This document shows positions 38,160 through 50,600 of a stretch of DNA of 64,000 nucleotides, piece after piece; position 1 is the stretch's first letter, and every line of letters starts with the position of its first letter. A program made the translations under genes and the position numbers. Source of the DNA: Paragordius varius. Lineage: Eukaryota > Nematomorpha. Location: positions 1,178,001 through 1,242,000 of the forward strand of contig OZ176055.1 in the NCBI GenBank assembly GCA_964247055.1, read 5' to 3'. A model generated the notes under the pieces. That model was not told the DNA's origin. It worked only from the letters and a program-made list of their open reading frames with translations, and ran no database searches.

Positions 38160-41100
38160 ATGACCTATTATGAAATGTATAATGCTTTTTTACACGCTCC
38201 AATATATCATTTAATATTTGAAGCTTTTCTAGCATTTTGGATTATTAAATTATTATGTAGTCGAAGTTACCGCTTAAAAAATAAAGTAAACATCGATTTT
38301 AAATGATAGGTAGAACATGCTTTAACTGAAAAAGAAAAGGAAGAACTAATTAATGAATGGAAACCCGAACCCTTAGTTGATTCCGAAACCGAGGACACCT
38401 CAGATTTTGAGAAAACACAAAATGATTTACATATAACTAACCCAAATTTTATAGATCATTATGAAGGACCTTATATATATTTAAGTTTTGTTCATATAAT
38501 CCTAAAGAATCCGATAACGAAAAAGAACCAAATAAATTTTTAGATTTTGCATCTTTCAATTTTTTGGGTTTGGCTGGTATATCATCCAATTATACCCATG
38601 ACGAAAATGATAAAAGTTAATATTAATTTTAAATTATAAAAACAAAACATAAATATTATTTTATCTAAGTAACCTATATAGTTAGGCTTTAAATTACCAA
38701 TTCACATGCCTGCTTTTTTTCATAACTTAAAACGATAATTAAATTAAAAAAAGCAATAAAAATATGCTTTTAATCAATATTCCTTATGATTTGACATTAT
38801 AATTACTGTTAAATTTTTAACCTTAAACATTTCTAATTTACCCTTGAATATTATTATTTACTCTAAAATTATTTTTTACCTGATAATTAGATATAATTTT
38901 TGTTGTAGTTTATCATGTTTATACATAGTTTGTTATATAATTTTATTAATGAATGTATCTAATATTTATTTGCGCCATATTTTAATATAAAAATGATCTG
39001 AATTTTAATAAATTATTCCTAAGAGTTTTGATTTTGCCTTATATACGGTAAGTTAAGGCACTAATTTACGATTTGCACGTCTTATACTATCTCGGTGTCC
39101 CAAACCTGGAATTGCCTTTCTGGGATTACGGAGTTCTATCCCCCCTTTTCCATATAATTAATTGGGTTTTTTAACAACTATGTTATAGCGCCAGATAAAC
39201 CCTTATAACTATAGGAGTGCAGGAGTAGGAAAGAAAGATTCTATATTCACCATACTACACAAAGATGACCCTTTCCTTTGCCGCTCCCGTTGGTCGTAAC
39301 CAAGACGATCCGAAATAGATTTTTAAAAACAGAAAAATATTAAACTATACCATAAACAAATATTTAAAATCGAATAAGTAAAATCGGAAATGTTCAAGGG
39401 TGAATTTGAAGTGTTTAAGAATGAAACAAAGGATTAAGAGTGATGAATTCAAACAAAGATAAAATTGTAATGCTTGACGGTAAAATTGAAATCTTCAATG
39501 GTGAATTGGAAATGTTTAATGGTAAATTTGAAATCTTCAATGGTGAGTTTGAAATGTTCAAGGATAAATTTAAATGTTTGGAGTGTGTATGAAGTGTAAA
39601 TCATATTTGGATAAAACTGAATTATTATTCCTAGCTATTTTATTTTTTCAGCCTAAAAAACAGTTTTTGAACGAGTCCAAACTATCTTTTAATTTAACTT
39701 TTATTTTTTACTGTATATAGCCGGTTTATTGAATATCAATAATAATAATAATGATAATCTTGAAAAACAACCTCCTTCAAATGATGAAATTAGCTTTACA
39801 TTGAATCATGATAGCCATGTTTTAGCCCTTCAGCGTGAATGCGTTCGTGGTCTTGAAACATATGGTGTGGGGGCTTGTGGGCCTCGTGGATTCTATGGGA
39901 CAATAGATGTCCACTTAAAACTAGAAAAATTGCTCGCCTACATTTACTATGAAATTGGCAAGAATAAAACTCAGTCATTTGGAAGTCTTTTAGAGGCTCT
40001 AAAATTTGGCGGGCGAAAACAGGTGATTGATGAAATGTTACTTAATCGATTGGAATCGGAAGATATTGAAGGTATAAACACATGTTATCGGTCTACAGTT
40101 ATATTTTGAGAAACAGCATTTATAATATCGTAAAAAAAAATATCTGAAAACGATAATTTTATAATTTGTTCAATCAATATGTATAAATTTCATGATTTAA
40201 TTTGTGATACATATTGAGTATGTTGGCCTTTTTTTCCCACAACTAAAATGATATGTTATAATAATAAAATTCGGATTTTATTTTCTTTACAAAAAAATAT
40301 TTTTACTTTTTGGGTCTTTTCATCGTTAATTTTGCTTTAAAGCACCCTGAGTGTGGGAAAATACATGTGTCCTGCATCACAATAATTTTCCAAAAAAATA
40401 AATTAAGATAAAAAAATAATTTTTTATTCGTTTTATAGGTAATTATCATTTGGTTCTCACTGATAGTTGTTAAAGCTAATTCCTTAAAAACTTATTAATA
40501 ATAATCTAGTTGCCCCCCTCCCCCTTGAGAAAAAGTAATTTATGATAACGATTTAAATATAAAACCTATTTAAAATGTTAAAGTTAAAACTAAAAATAAT
40601 ATAACCATTTGCGGTTTTATGCTATATGCTTAGTGTATATATATATATATATATATATATGTTAAATTGAATATTTTATATATAAAAAATGATGGATAAA
40701 ATAAAAAAATAAGTTTTGGAAACAATAAAATTATGTCCGAAAACCTTACATTTTATATTTTTTTTGGCAATTAATACAATTCCTTTTTTATCTGATGTAG
40801 TACCACTTTATGCTTATTCTATATTTCTCTTATATTAACTAAACTCTATTTTATTATTTAATTTTCATAAACATTTTTAGCTAATAATATTTTTTTAAAC
40901 AAATTTAATTAATTTTATTTTTCATTTTTTTATTTTATTAAATCTAGGTTGCATATATTCATATGGATTAGCCACGGCCTCCAGCATTATTCCGGCTTTC
41001 AGTAAACGTGATGATGTTATATTCGTTGATGAGGCCTGTCATTTTGGTTTTTAATTTTAGTGTTATTTCATTTTTTGAAATCGTAATATATACGTAAAAA

Positions 41101-41565
41101 AATGTAAATATTTTTAATAATAACAGTGTATTAAAATAAAAAAATATAAGGTTTAAATTGATGATATTTTGATTTTAAATATATATTTTTAAAAAATATA
41201 AATTTTTATTTTTTTTTGGATATTTAGTTTTAATTATATCTCATATTTAACTATGGTTACTAAGGGGGTGTAATATATGAATATCAACCCTTTATTAAAT
41301 TTTACTTTATATGTTATGTAAAAAATGACATATAATAAATAGAATCAAAATTGTATTATTTATTTTTCTAAAAAAAATGTGACTGCCTAAAAAAATGTTA
41401 TTTTTACCAAATAAATTTTTTGACTTATAGTAAAAAATTATACGGACAAAACGTAAAAATATAAAGACAATTTTTTAAAAGGCAACCATTCTTTTTACCT
41501 TAATTTATTTTACAAAAATCATTTAATTACAATGGTAAAATACATAATTGATTGTGTTATATCTC

Positions 41566-41602
<37 letters not shown>

Positions 41603-44600
41603 TTTTAAACAATGATTTGCATTTAAAGAAATAAAGTTATAAATAAGTATGGTTGTCTTTTAAAGAAAAAAATATCTCTCCTCATATTTTTACGTTTTGT
41701 CCGTATAATTTCACTTTTTACTGTAACTTTTTTAATTTTTTACTTTTAATTATACCAATTATTTTTATTTTCATATTTTTGCTACAATATCCAAATATAT
41801 GACATTTTTTGCGTCGTGTTTCCACAGGAATTCAAAAAGGTCTCCAAGCTTCACGGAGCATTATTAAACGATTTCGACATAATGATATGGCGCATTTAAA
41901 ACGTATTTTACTAGCCCATGCCCAAGAGGAATTAAAGTTAGTTTATTTTAAATAATATTTTGAAAATGCATAAATTTATTAAGTCAATTTTTGTCCTTTA
42001 TAATGTAATTATAGAGATCCGCTAAAGGCTAAAGTAACCAAAAAATTTATAGTTGTTGAAGGATTATACCAAAATACAGGTATTATATAGAATTACTACT
42101 CTTATATATACTCTTTAATAACACAGCTAACATTTAAATTTTAACCTACAATAAGTTAACTGCTTTTCGTAAACTAAGATTTAATTAAGGTTATCATTTG
42201 TTTTGTTTGAGTTAATTTGATATAAATATAAAATTCAGATAAGTCAAAACTTATAAAATTGAAATTGTTAAAGATAAACTTTTTTCAAAAGAAAATGGAG
42301 GAGTGATACAAAATATATTAAACGGTCATAATCATATTTTTAATTATTGCAAGTTTAATTTTTTCTATAAGCATATAATTTATTTTTAAGAATTAGAATT
42401 GCGTTTTAAATATGTTTTGTACTGTTAATTTGAGTATAAAAGTGTATTCATTATGTTTAAAGATAGTAAAACGTAATAATTAGGGTTGGAAATTTGAAAG
42501 ATTAACCAGACACATAAATTATAAATATATAATCAAATAAAATAACTGAACCGTTCGTTTACCTTCGTTTATATTTATTCAAAATAATAATTTAAGCATT
42601 CATATTTGATAAAATTTCTAAAAAATTCCTCATTTTTCTGTTAAGGATATGTTTTATATCATTATTTCAATATAAATTTTTATTGGCTACACTATGTTTG
42701 AAAATTTTATTTTTAAAAATGTTTTTATAGCCACTGATGTACAGAAATTTTGTTTTAATCAAATATTCGTTTATTACAGTATGAATTTTAATGATTGTTT
42801 TCATAGTAGGGCAGGCAATTTGCAACACAATAGTGTATGGAAAAAACAACAAAATGTTAAAAAACAATTTTTTCCATACACTACTGTGTTACGAATTGAC
42901 CAACTATTGTGTGAATTAACCAACGATTAAAAATGCAAACTTTAAATTTAACTTTTTACCATCTATGGGTATTATTGTAAAATTATTTATATATATATAC
43001 CAAAATTTCAAATAAAATTTAATTTTATGACATACTTTTACAAAACGAAAACGAAACATCAAAGGTATCATTTGTGATTTACCAAGCCTCTGTCAATTTC
43101 GGCGGGAGTTTAAAGCTCGTCTTTTTGTAGATGATAGCTGTAGTTTTGGAACTATAGGCCCTCGAAAATTGGGAATTACAGATTATTTTTCAACACAAAT
43201 TACTTTGGATGACATTGATCTTATTTTGGGATCATTGGAATTTGCTTTAGGTATTTTAATTATTATCATAATAATTATTATGATGAATGCAATAAAAAAA
43301 GAGTTTTTCTCAAAGAATTTTACTAAAAAAAAGAATTATAAAAAAGAATAATTAAAAAAGAAGAAATTAAAAAGAAAATTAGGGTGGAATCAGTTGGAAA
43401 TTAGTAAATTTTAGTTTACTTGTCATATTAATATTATTTGTGACAAAATGTTATTTTCATTTTTTAACTACCTTTTGCCTAAATTTTTGCACTATTACAG
43501 TATGCATTTTTATGGTTGCTTATGTCACACTATACTAAGGCAATTTGCAAACTACACAGTAGTGTATGGAAAAAACAACAAAATGTTCATTAAACAATCT
43601 TTTCCTTTCTTTTTTTGCATACCCTACTGTGTAGCTTGCAAATTGCCCTACTATAGTGTGAAATGAGCAACCATTAAAATGCATATTGTATCCCGTATAG
43701 TTTTGTATTCTTGTTTTTCTTTTATACAATAATCATATTCTTATCTTATTTCAAAAAAGATTTCTAAGCCTTTTCCAATTATATTATGTTTATGAAAAAA
43801 TGAAAAAATACTAATCATTCAAAAGATATATTATTGGTTAAAAAATCTTTTAATAGGCCCACAGAGATATTTTTTGTAATTATAAAATTATTAAAGGAAA
43901 GAAAAAGTGTGACTTGGTTGTTCACATAAAAACCAATTTTCCTTCTTGCACTAAGCTACTAAACTAATTTTTTTGTCCCAATTTATAATTCTTTACTCAG
44001 TTATTTCTTAAACATTATTACAGTAAAAACTGAAATTATACGGACAAAACGTTAAATTATAAAGACAAATATTTTTTCTAAAATACTTGACCATATTTTT
44101 AAAGCCTTATTTTTTCATATAAATTATATAATTACAATTAATATATTGTGTCACCATAGGTATCAATTCTATAATATGCAATTTGTAACAATGAGTTATA
44201 TTTAACAAAAATGAAACTTAAATATGGGTGTTGTCTTTTGAAAAAAAAATTTGTCTGTATATTTTAACGATTTGTCCTTCCGTATAATTTTAGTTTTTAC
44301 TGCATAAAAATGCAAGGAATCTAAAAAATTGATTTATTTTTACAATAAACATAATAATTTAGGTTCAATTGGTGGATATTGCGTAGGTAAAAAATATCTC
44401 ATAGAAAACAATTATTTGTCTGGGCTTGGTTATTGCTTTTCAGCCTCTTTACCCCCTATTCAAGCTTGTGCTTCTATTCAAGCATTACTAAGTCTCGTTG
44501 AAATATCTACCTGTCCAACAAGGAACCGAGCATTTACTTTATTTAATCATTGGACCACACACTCGACAAATGGGAAATGGAAAGATGTTTGCCTTAAAAG

Positions 44601-46758
44601 TATATAAAAATGTTTGAGGTTTAAGTATAAATGTCTTAAGCGATGGTTCCTAAAAGAGGTCCTGATAAATCTAGGGGTCTCCCGAAAAATTTGGAGAATT
44701 CAATTAAAAAATAAAACTCAGAAACAATTTAAAGGATTACGAGTGCAAATTATCGAGATTTGTCGCGATATGGGAAAAAATATTTCAAAAATGCAAATAC
44801 AAGGATATTGTGATTGGGATTAATATTATAAAATAATATTTTACATTTTTATCTTACATTTTTTTGAGGGTGGGGGGGGGGTGAGAATTTTATTGGTGGA
44901 GCCTGAACAAAAAAGTTTGGGGACCACTGATCATAAGGCAAAACGTTAAAAGTAATGACTATTTAAAACCGATGATTTTGATCCTTATTACTTTTACAGT
45001 AAAAATTTTAATTAAACAATATATATAATGTAAAGGACTAATATTTTTTAAGCAAAGCATATAATTGATCAGTTTACTTATTTAACCCAAAAATATATAA
45101 TTTTTGGTGAAATTATAATTGAGAATGTGATATCAATTTACAACGCTTAATTTGCAACTAAAAACGATAAGTTGTTTTAAAAAAAATCAAGGTTAAAATA
45201 TGGGGTACTTTTTGAAAAATACCTTCCTTTAAATTTATTTTACTGTATTAATGCGAAAATTTGTTCAGATTTTTTTGAAAAAAAAAACAAAAATTTTAGT
45301 TTATTATTATATGTATTTTGTTTTATACTGTATGATTTTTGATTTTACAGTAAAAACTAAATTATATGGACAAAACTTCAAAATATAAAGACAAAATTTT
45401 TTTTCAAAAGACAACCATACTTTTTAAGCTTTATATTTTATAAATATACTTCTTTGTTTTATTTTAAATTGCATACATATAACTCATATCTATATTGATA
45501 TTTCACTAAATTACATATAATTTATATGAGAAAAATTAAGGTTTCAAAAAAACGTATGTGGTCGTCTTTAGAAAAAAATATTTGTCTTTATATTTAGCGG
45601 TTTTGTCCGTATAATTTCAGTTTTTACTGTATATATATTAAACACAGTTTTGAAACAAAAACGAACACTCTTACAGTTTATGGGTGATGATGAAAGTCAC
45701 ATCCGTTATCTAGCGGCATTACCCTTGTGTATGATTTGGAATGATATAGGCACCTCGGAAAACATAACATTGGAAAAATTGAGACAAATAATTAAAGACC
45801 TGAAAATGGTTTTAAAGGATTGTGGTAAAAAACTTTTATTTTATGTAAATTACTTATTTGAAAAGAAAATTACTTATAAAAGTTGAGTTAGTTTGTTATT
45901 TTATCTGGTTTTTATATGTATTAAAGCAAAAATTATGTCTTACATATATATGATCAAAAAAGGAAGGTTTAAATTATATTTAGCTAAAATTTGTATCACA
46001 GTTTATGTAATATAATGAGAAATGCAACCTAGTTTTTAATAAACAATAACTGTTTTAAGAGAATTTTTTCAATTTTATTTTTATAATATTTACAATAACA
46101 CCCTCGAACAATTTAAATTTACCCTAAAATAAATTATATATAATTAATTAAAAATAACGTATATTTTATATATACTTAAAGAATGAATTTTCGTTTAAAA
46201 TTAACATATATTAAAAAACTATAAACTGTGCTTTAAAGAAATATTCATATAATGAAAACTTATCTTAGCCCGAAAATACATAATTTATTTTTAGGGTTAA
46301 TTTGATTTGTTCGAAGGTGAATCTGATTTGTTTAAAAGTGAATCTGAGTTTAAATGGTATATATAAAACTATTTTGAATTTCTAATGCTCTGCAAGTCTC
46401 TTTATCCATTCAATAATATTTAGGTTACCTCGTATGCTATATTGAACATGTAAATCTTTACAATTCCGTGCATGAAAAAAGAGTTATAGAAAATCTCAAA
46501 AATTTACTCTTAACTGATGTGGTTAATGAATCAACCAATCAACTAAACAATACTAATGATTTTTTTTATGTACTTAATCAAAAATTAGCTATTGTGTCTA
46601 CGCATAAACCTTACGTAATATGTAATTTCCACAATAATCTTAAATTACCAGCCCTAAGACTAACGTTTAAATCCTGGCCAAATTTAATGTCCGAAGCACA
46701 AATGAAAGCGTTTTTGGACATTTTCGCTGAAAAAATTGAACAGACATTTATATCGTAA
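38160..46758 (+). CDS. SPTLC1: Serine palmitoyltransferase subunit 1
   Basis: Non-catalytic partner of SPTLC2 in the ER membrane enzyme that condenses serine and palmitoyl-CoA, the first step of sphingolipid synthesis. Exons 38160-38285, 38310-38484, 38508-38576, 39721-40071, 40948-41046, 41828-41936, 42015-42079, 43065-43250, 44363-44599, 45648-45824 and 46424-46758 give 642 residues (human 473). Landmarks: [20 protein letters not shown] (N-terminal membrane helix), [42 protein letters not shown] (keeps the Cys of the human C133 site), [39 protein letters not shown]. Extra length comes from an Asn-rich insertion before YGVGACG, about 35 residues before the IYSYG motif, and a longer C-terminal third. 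The first two introns are 24 and 23 nt. The later ones reach about 1.1 kb and hold MITEs. The exon 10 acceptor lies 17 nt after a mariner-like MITE. Confidence 0.93.
38815..39605. mobile_element. CAATTCAAATTCACCC-type element with a foreign GC-richer insert
   Basis: Left arm near 38822 (CATTTCTAATTTACCCTTGA), right arm with about eight degenerate inverted units from 39388 to 39600. About 39040-39320 between them is GC-richer and unlike other copies (for example CTTTGCCGCTCCCGTTGGTC), so another sequence seems to have been inserted. Lies in SPTLC1 intron 3. Confidence 0.5.
41426..41725. mobile_element. Mariner-like MITE in SPTLC1 intron 5
   Basis: TATAGTAAAAAATTATACGG at the left end, TTTCACTTTTTACTGTA at the right end, with facing ACGGACAAAACGT and AAGTATGGTTGTC boxes. 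A (TA)n tract interrupts the middle at about 41570-41600. Confidence 0.65.
42775..42942. mobile_element. 195-bp near-palindromic MITE, copy D
   Basis: TACAGTATGAATTTTAATG at the left end, inverse with substitutions at the right end. About 25 bp shorter than the other copies. SPTLC1 intron 7. Confidence 0.65.
43496..43690. mobile_element. 195-bp near-palindromic MITE, copy E
   Basis: TACAGTATGCATTTTTATGG at the left end and CCATTAAAATGCATATTGTA at the right end, arms about 85 bp. SPTLC1 intron 8. Confidence 0.75.
44019..44304. mobile_element. Mariner-like MITE in SPTLC1 intron 8
   Basis: TACAGTAAAAACTGAAATTA to TAGTTTTTACTGCA, facing CGGACAAAACGT boxes. Ends 58 bp before the exon 9 start. 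Confidence 0.7.
44614..44945 (+). mobile_element. Probable inserted element in SPTLC1 intron 9
   Basis: Follows the exon 9 donor. It contains an open stretch ([13 protein letters not shown] in one frame, a 69-codon frame in another), a G-rich run at about 44872-44881 and, at its right end, TTTGGGGACCACTG, the inverse of a CAGTGGTCCCC hAT-type terminus. The left terminus was not found, so the extent is approximate. Confidence 0.35.
45346..45631. mobile_element. Mariner-like MITE abutting SPTLC1 exon 10
   Basis: TACAGTAAAAACTAAATTAT to TTTCAGTTTTTACTGTA. The exon 10 acceptor (AAACACAG, exon from 45648) follows 17 nt later, so branch site and most upstream acceptor context must come from the element. 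A degenerate relative lies at about 44996-45247. Confidence 0.7.
46090..46366. mobile_element. CAATTCAAATTCACCC element in SPTLC1 intron 10
   Basis: Left arm CACCCTCGAACAATTTAAAT, core with ACATAATTTATTTTTAGGGT, right arm of three inverted units ending GAGTTTAAATGGTATA. Confidence 0.6.
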
Positions 46759-46793
46759 TTTTTCTGTTTGTTTATGCTCTTCTGTTAAATAAA

Positions 46794-47069
46794 TTGATGA
46801 AATAAATTTTAAATTTACGGACAAAACATAAAAACTAAATTATTAAAATTTAATCATAAAATTAATGAAATAAATTTAAAATTTACGGACAAAACATAAA
46901 AACTAAATTATTAAAATTTTAATCATAAAATTAATGAAATAAATTTAAAATTTACGGACAAAACATAAAAACTAAATTATTAAAATTTTAATCATAAAAT
47001 TAATGAAATAAATTTAAAATTTACGGACAAAACATAAAAACTAAATTATTAAAATTTTAATCATAAAAA
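46794..47069 (+). repeat. 69-bp tandem repeat, four copies, seeded on a mariner-like MITE end
   Basis: Four near-identical units of 68-69 bp. Each contains TTTACGGACAAAACATAAAA, the subterminal box of the mariner-like MITE. A right-hand MITE part (GTTTTTTCGTTTTGTCTTTA) follows at about 47230-47262. Lies in the SPTLC1 3' flank, starting within 40 bp of the stop codon and overlapping likely AATAAA signals (46787, 46800). Confidence 0.8.
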
Positions 47070-47640
47070 CAATTATACATATATTTTTTAAGATTTTTTA
47101 ATTATAAATTATGGTTTTAAACGTGGAAAATAGGAGACAAAGCCCCTTTGTAATAATCATTTATATAAAAAAACTGGAATCAAATAATATGGTTTTCCTT
47201 ATATAAGGCATATTAATTAGTCTTTTTGACGTTTTTTCGTTTTGTCTTTATAATTTACTTTTTATATACTTTGTAAAAATTGTTAGTTGCAATAAATTTT
47301 ATATTATTATTATTATTATATACATCGGATGATAAAAAGAACATATATTATAAAACTTATCTAATATATTTCTCAAACTTTATATGGAGGTATATTACAA
47401 TAATTTAATATAAGAAGGGTGAGTTGCAAACTAGATATAAAGTGTAATTTAAGATTCAGAGTGCATTTTTTAAATTAAAAACTGCTATGTAATGTATCCA
47501 TTTGCTCTTTGTAAAATCCTTATAAGATGTAGTATTTGGTCATATATATGTGCCATAAAACAAGTTAATACTTAATCTGATAATTTTATACACATATTAA
47601 ACAATCTGACAAATTTTATCAATTTTCATTTTCAAAAAAA

Positions 47641-50600
47641 TCATTCCAGGTAAGAATTGAAATGGTAATTTGAGATAGGATCATCATCCCTTATGGCATA
47701 GGTTGTAGGCTGTCGCTTAGATTTTACTAGCGGCCTTTTAAACACGCCGCTTGTTTTATACATGAGTTTAGAGATTTTTCGTTTAGCACGTCGCGTCTGT
47801 AGATCTATCCAACCATTGGGTGGTCTTTCATAATAAAATTGTGATGAGGTACAGGGTAATACATTGCTATCTATGGAAAGTGAATTAACTTTATTGTTGG
47901 TGTTAGTGTTAGATTGTTCTATGTTATTATTAGCGGCAATATCATTAGGAAAAGGGTGTTGTTGATATGTTTGATATAATTGATTACCAGCAGTCGCTAT
48001 TTTTGTGCCGGCTTTTATAGGGCTCTCATAGTTTTGGGGGAAAGAAAGGATTCCGTTTGAAATTTTTAGTGTTTGATCATTTAAATTTGATGATGTGTCG
48101 TTTAAATTTTGTTGATGAATTTGATATCCAAAATTTCCACCAAACGTTCTAATTTGTCATAAAATAAAATATAAGTGAAATAGGAATTGATAAAATTGTG
48201 CAAAAAATCTATATTTACCAATTTATTTAGAGATATTTTTTACTTTTTAAGTATAATCAAGTTAAACAGTAAAAATTAAAATTATACGGGACAAAAAGTA
48301 AAATGTAAAGACAAATATTTTTATCTAAAATAGAAAACCACCATCAATCGTTAAATTATATTAAAATAAAATCTTGTTATCTCCTCACATCTTAATTTTA
48401 TAGTTTGGAATGATGAGTTATATTTAAATAAATCAGGATTTTGAAATAATGGTTGTTTCTTATAAAAATAATATTTGTCTTTATATTTTTATTTTTGTCC
48501 AGAAAATTTCAATTTTTTACTTTTTGACAATATTTAATCAATTTGTCATTTATAAAAGTGAATTTATAGTATAAAATTAATTGAATATTTTATAATATAT
48601 AAACAATATTGATACATTACCTAAAAACTCCACGTAAAAAGGTCAAATACATTACAGGTGCTAGGCCAATCAAATAGCAAAAGGTTGTTAAATCTATAAG
48701 GCTATAAGAGAAATAAATAATTGATTTATTTTATTTATGATAAATATTTTATAATATTAACTGATTTTCACCAAATTTAAATTTTTAATTTATAATCTTT
48801 TAGGGGGCGTGATATTTTCTCGTGATGCTTTATAAATCCAAGGTTATAGTTTAGTTTTTCATATTTTTTGTTAATGTTTTCCACTATTTTTTTACTATAT
48901 AAGAATATATAGTTGTTTTGGTATTTAATAATATATCGTGAGTGATAGCTAATTTCTTTGGAGTCTAATAAAAGTATTCATGTGTTTAATATTAAATTTC
49001 TAAGATAATACCTATGATCAAATTTTTTAGCGAAATTATTTTAATATATGAAAAAAATGTTTTAAACCATCAAGCTTTTATAAAGATGACCCTAAATTAC
49101 AGCAGAAAAGTGTCTGTTTTAAGTAAAATAACGTTTTTTACAATACAATTCATGGCGTTTCTTAAAAAATGGGCTAAAATAGATAGGGTTAAAATAGTTT
49201 TATATCATATCACATTATTTAGTTAACTCAATAAATTTAGTTTAAATATAAAATAATATGATTAAAAGTATTTATATTTTTCCAATTTTTTACAAATTAG
49301 GCAAAATTAATTATACCAAAGACCAGGACTTAAACCCAACATAACTAGCACGGAACCAATCAGCTGAGTGGCATTGAGAATGGCCAAACTGGAACAATAC
49401 TTGTAAAAAGATTTTTTCTCTATAAAAAATGAATATTGAAATTATACGGACAAAATGTAAAAATATAAAGACAAATATTTTTTTCCCGAAAAGACAAAAC
49501 CATACTTTTTTAAATCTTGATTTATTTCAATATAACTCATTGTTTTAAATGGCAAAGTTTGAAATAGAGATATATAATACAATCAATTCTATATTATACA
49601 TTTGGGACTAAATAAGCTTGGGAAACATTTAGATTTTAAGAGTATAGTTGTCTTTTCTTGTAAATTTTTATCCTATAAAACATTGGAATCAATTAGAGAA
49701 TAAAAGATATGAATTTTTGGAAATATGTACAGTAAAAATAAAAATTATACAAACAAAACGTAAAAATTAAAAAACAAATATTTATTTTTATGTAAAAAGA
49801 CAACCACCTTATTAGTTTCAAGAAAAACTATATTACATTTTCAAAAATCTAATTGAGTTATAATTAGATGTCTTTTCATTATTTTCTAGCTAAAATTATA
49901 AGTTCTATTTTAAATTTTTTAAAAAATTTTGGGGGAAAAAAATTAAGAGATTAATTGGATATACTTGGAAGTATGAGTCTACTCCTTAGACTTGTGTGGG
50001 GTAATAACACGATAACGATATACATCTAAAAAATAATTAATTAAAATGATTATAAAACATTAAACAGTTTCCTATGGTAAAAATTATACCATTTACAATT
50101 CAAATTCACCCATGAACAATTCAAATTTACCCTTGAACAATTCAAATTTACCCTAAAAATAAATTATGTGTTTTTTGGCTAATAAAATAATATTAATAAT
50201 TACATTATATGATATCACTCTTTGGAGCGGTCATATCCGTAAACTATTTCGCCATAGAACCCTGTCTGTGGCGTCCTCACGTTTTGGGTTCAGTTTTGCC
50301 ATGTCCCTCTTAACTGTATCTATCCATCGCGTTTTAGGGCGCCCTTTTCCCCTCTTGCCTATAATCATCAATCTTTTTACCAATGTAATTATTATCTCTT
50401 CTTTCCACATTTCCAAACCATCTTAGATGATCTAACATCATCTTTTGCGTTACCGGTTTGATTTCCGTACTTCCTTTAATGTACACATTCCTCACCTTGT
50501 CATTTCTCGTTGCACCGCACATCAATCTAAGCATTCTGATTTCAGTAACCTCAAAGTGCCTCTCTTCTGATTTCTTTATTGCCCATGTCTGTGAGTTGTA

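Noticed and set aside
38508-38620. SPTLC1 exon 3 continuing to a stop near 38619
   Set aside because: The donor GTATAT after codon GCT joins 39721 in phase and leads to the conserved [13 protein letters not shown] segment.
44614-44823. An additional SPTLC1 exon
   Set aside because: Exon 9 (ending 44599, phase 1) joins exon 10 (45648) in phase, and the total keeps frame. The stretch has no similarity to SPTLC1.
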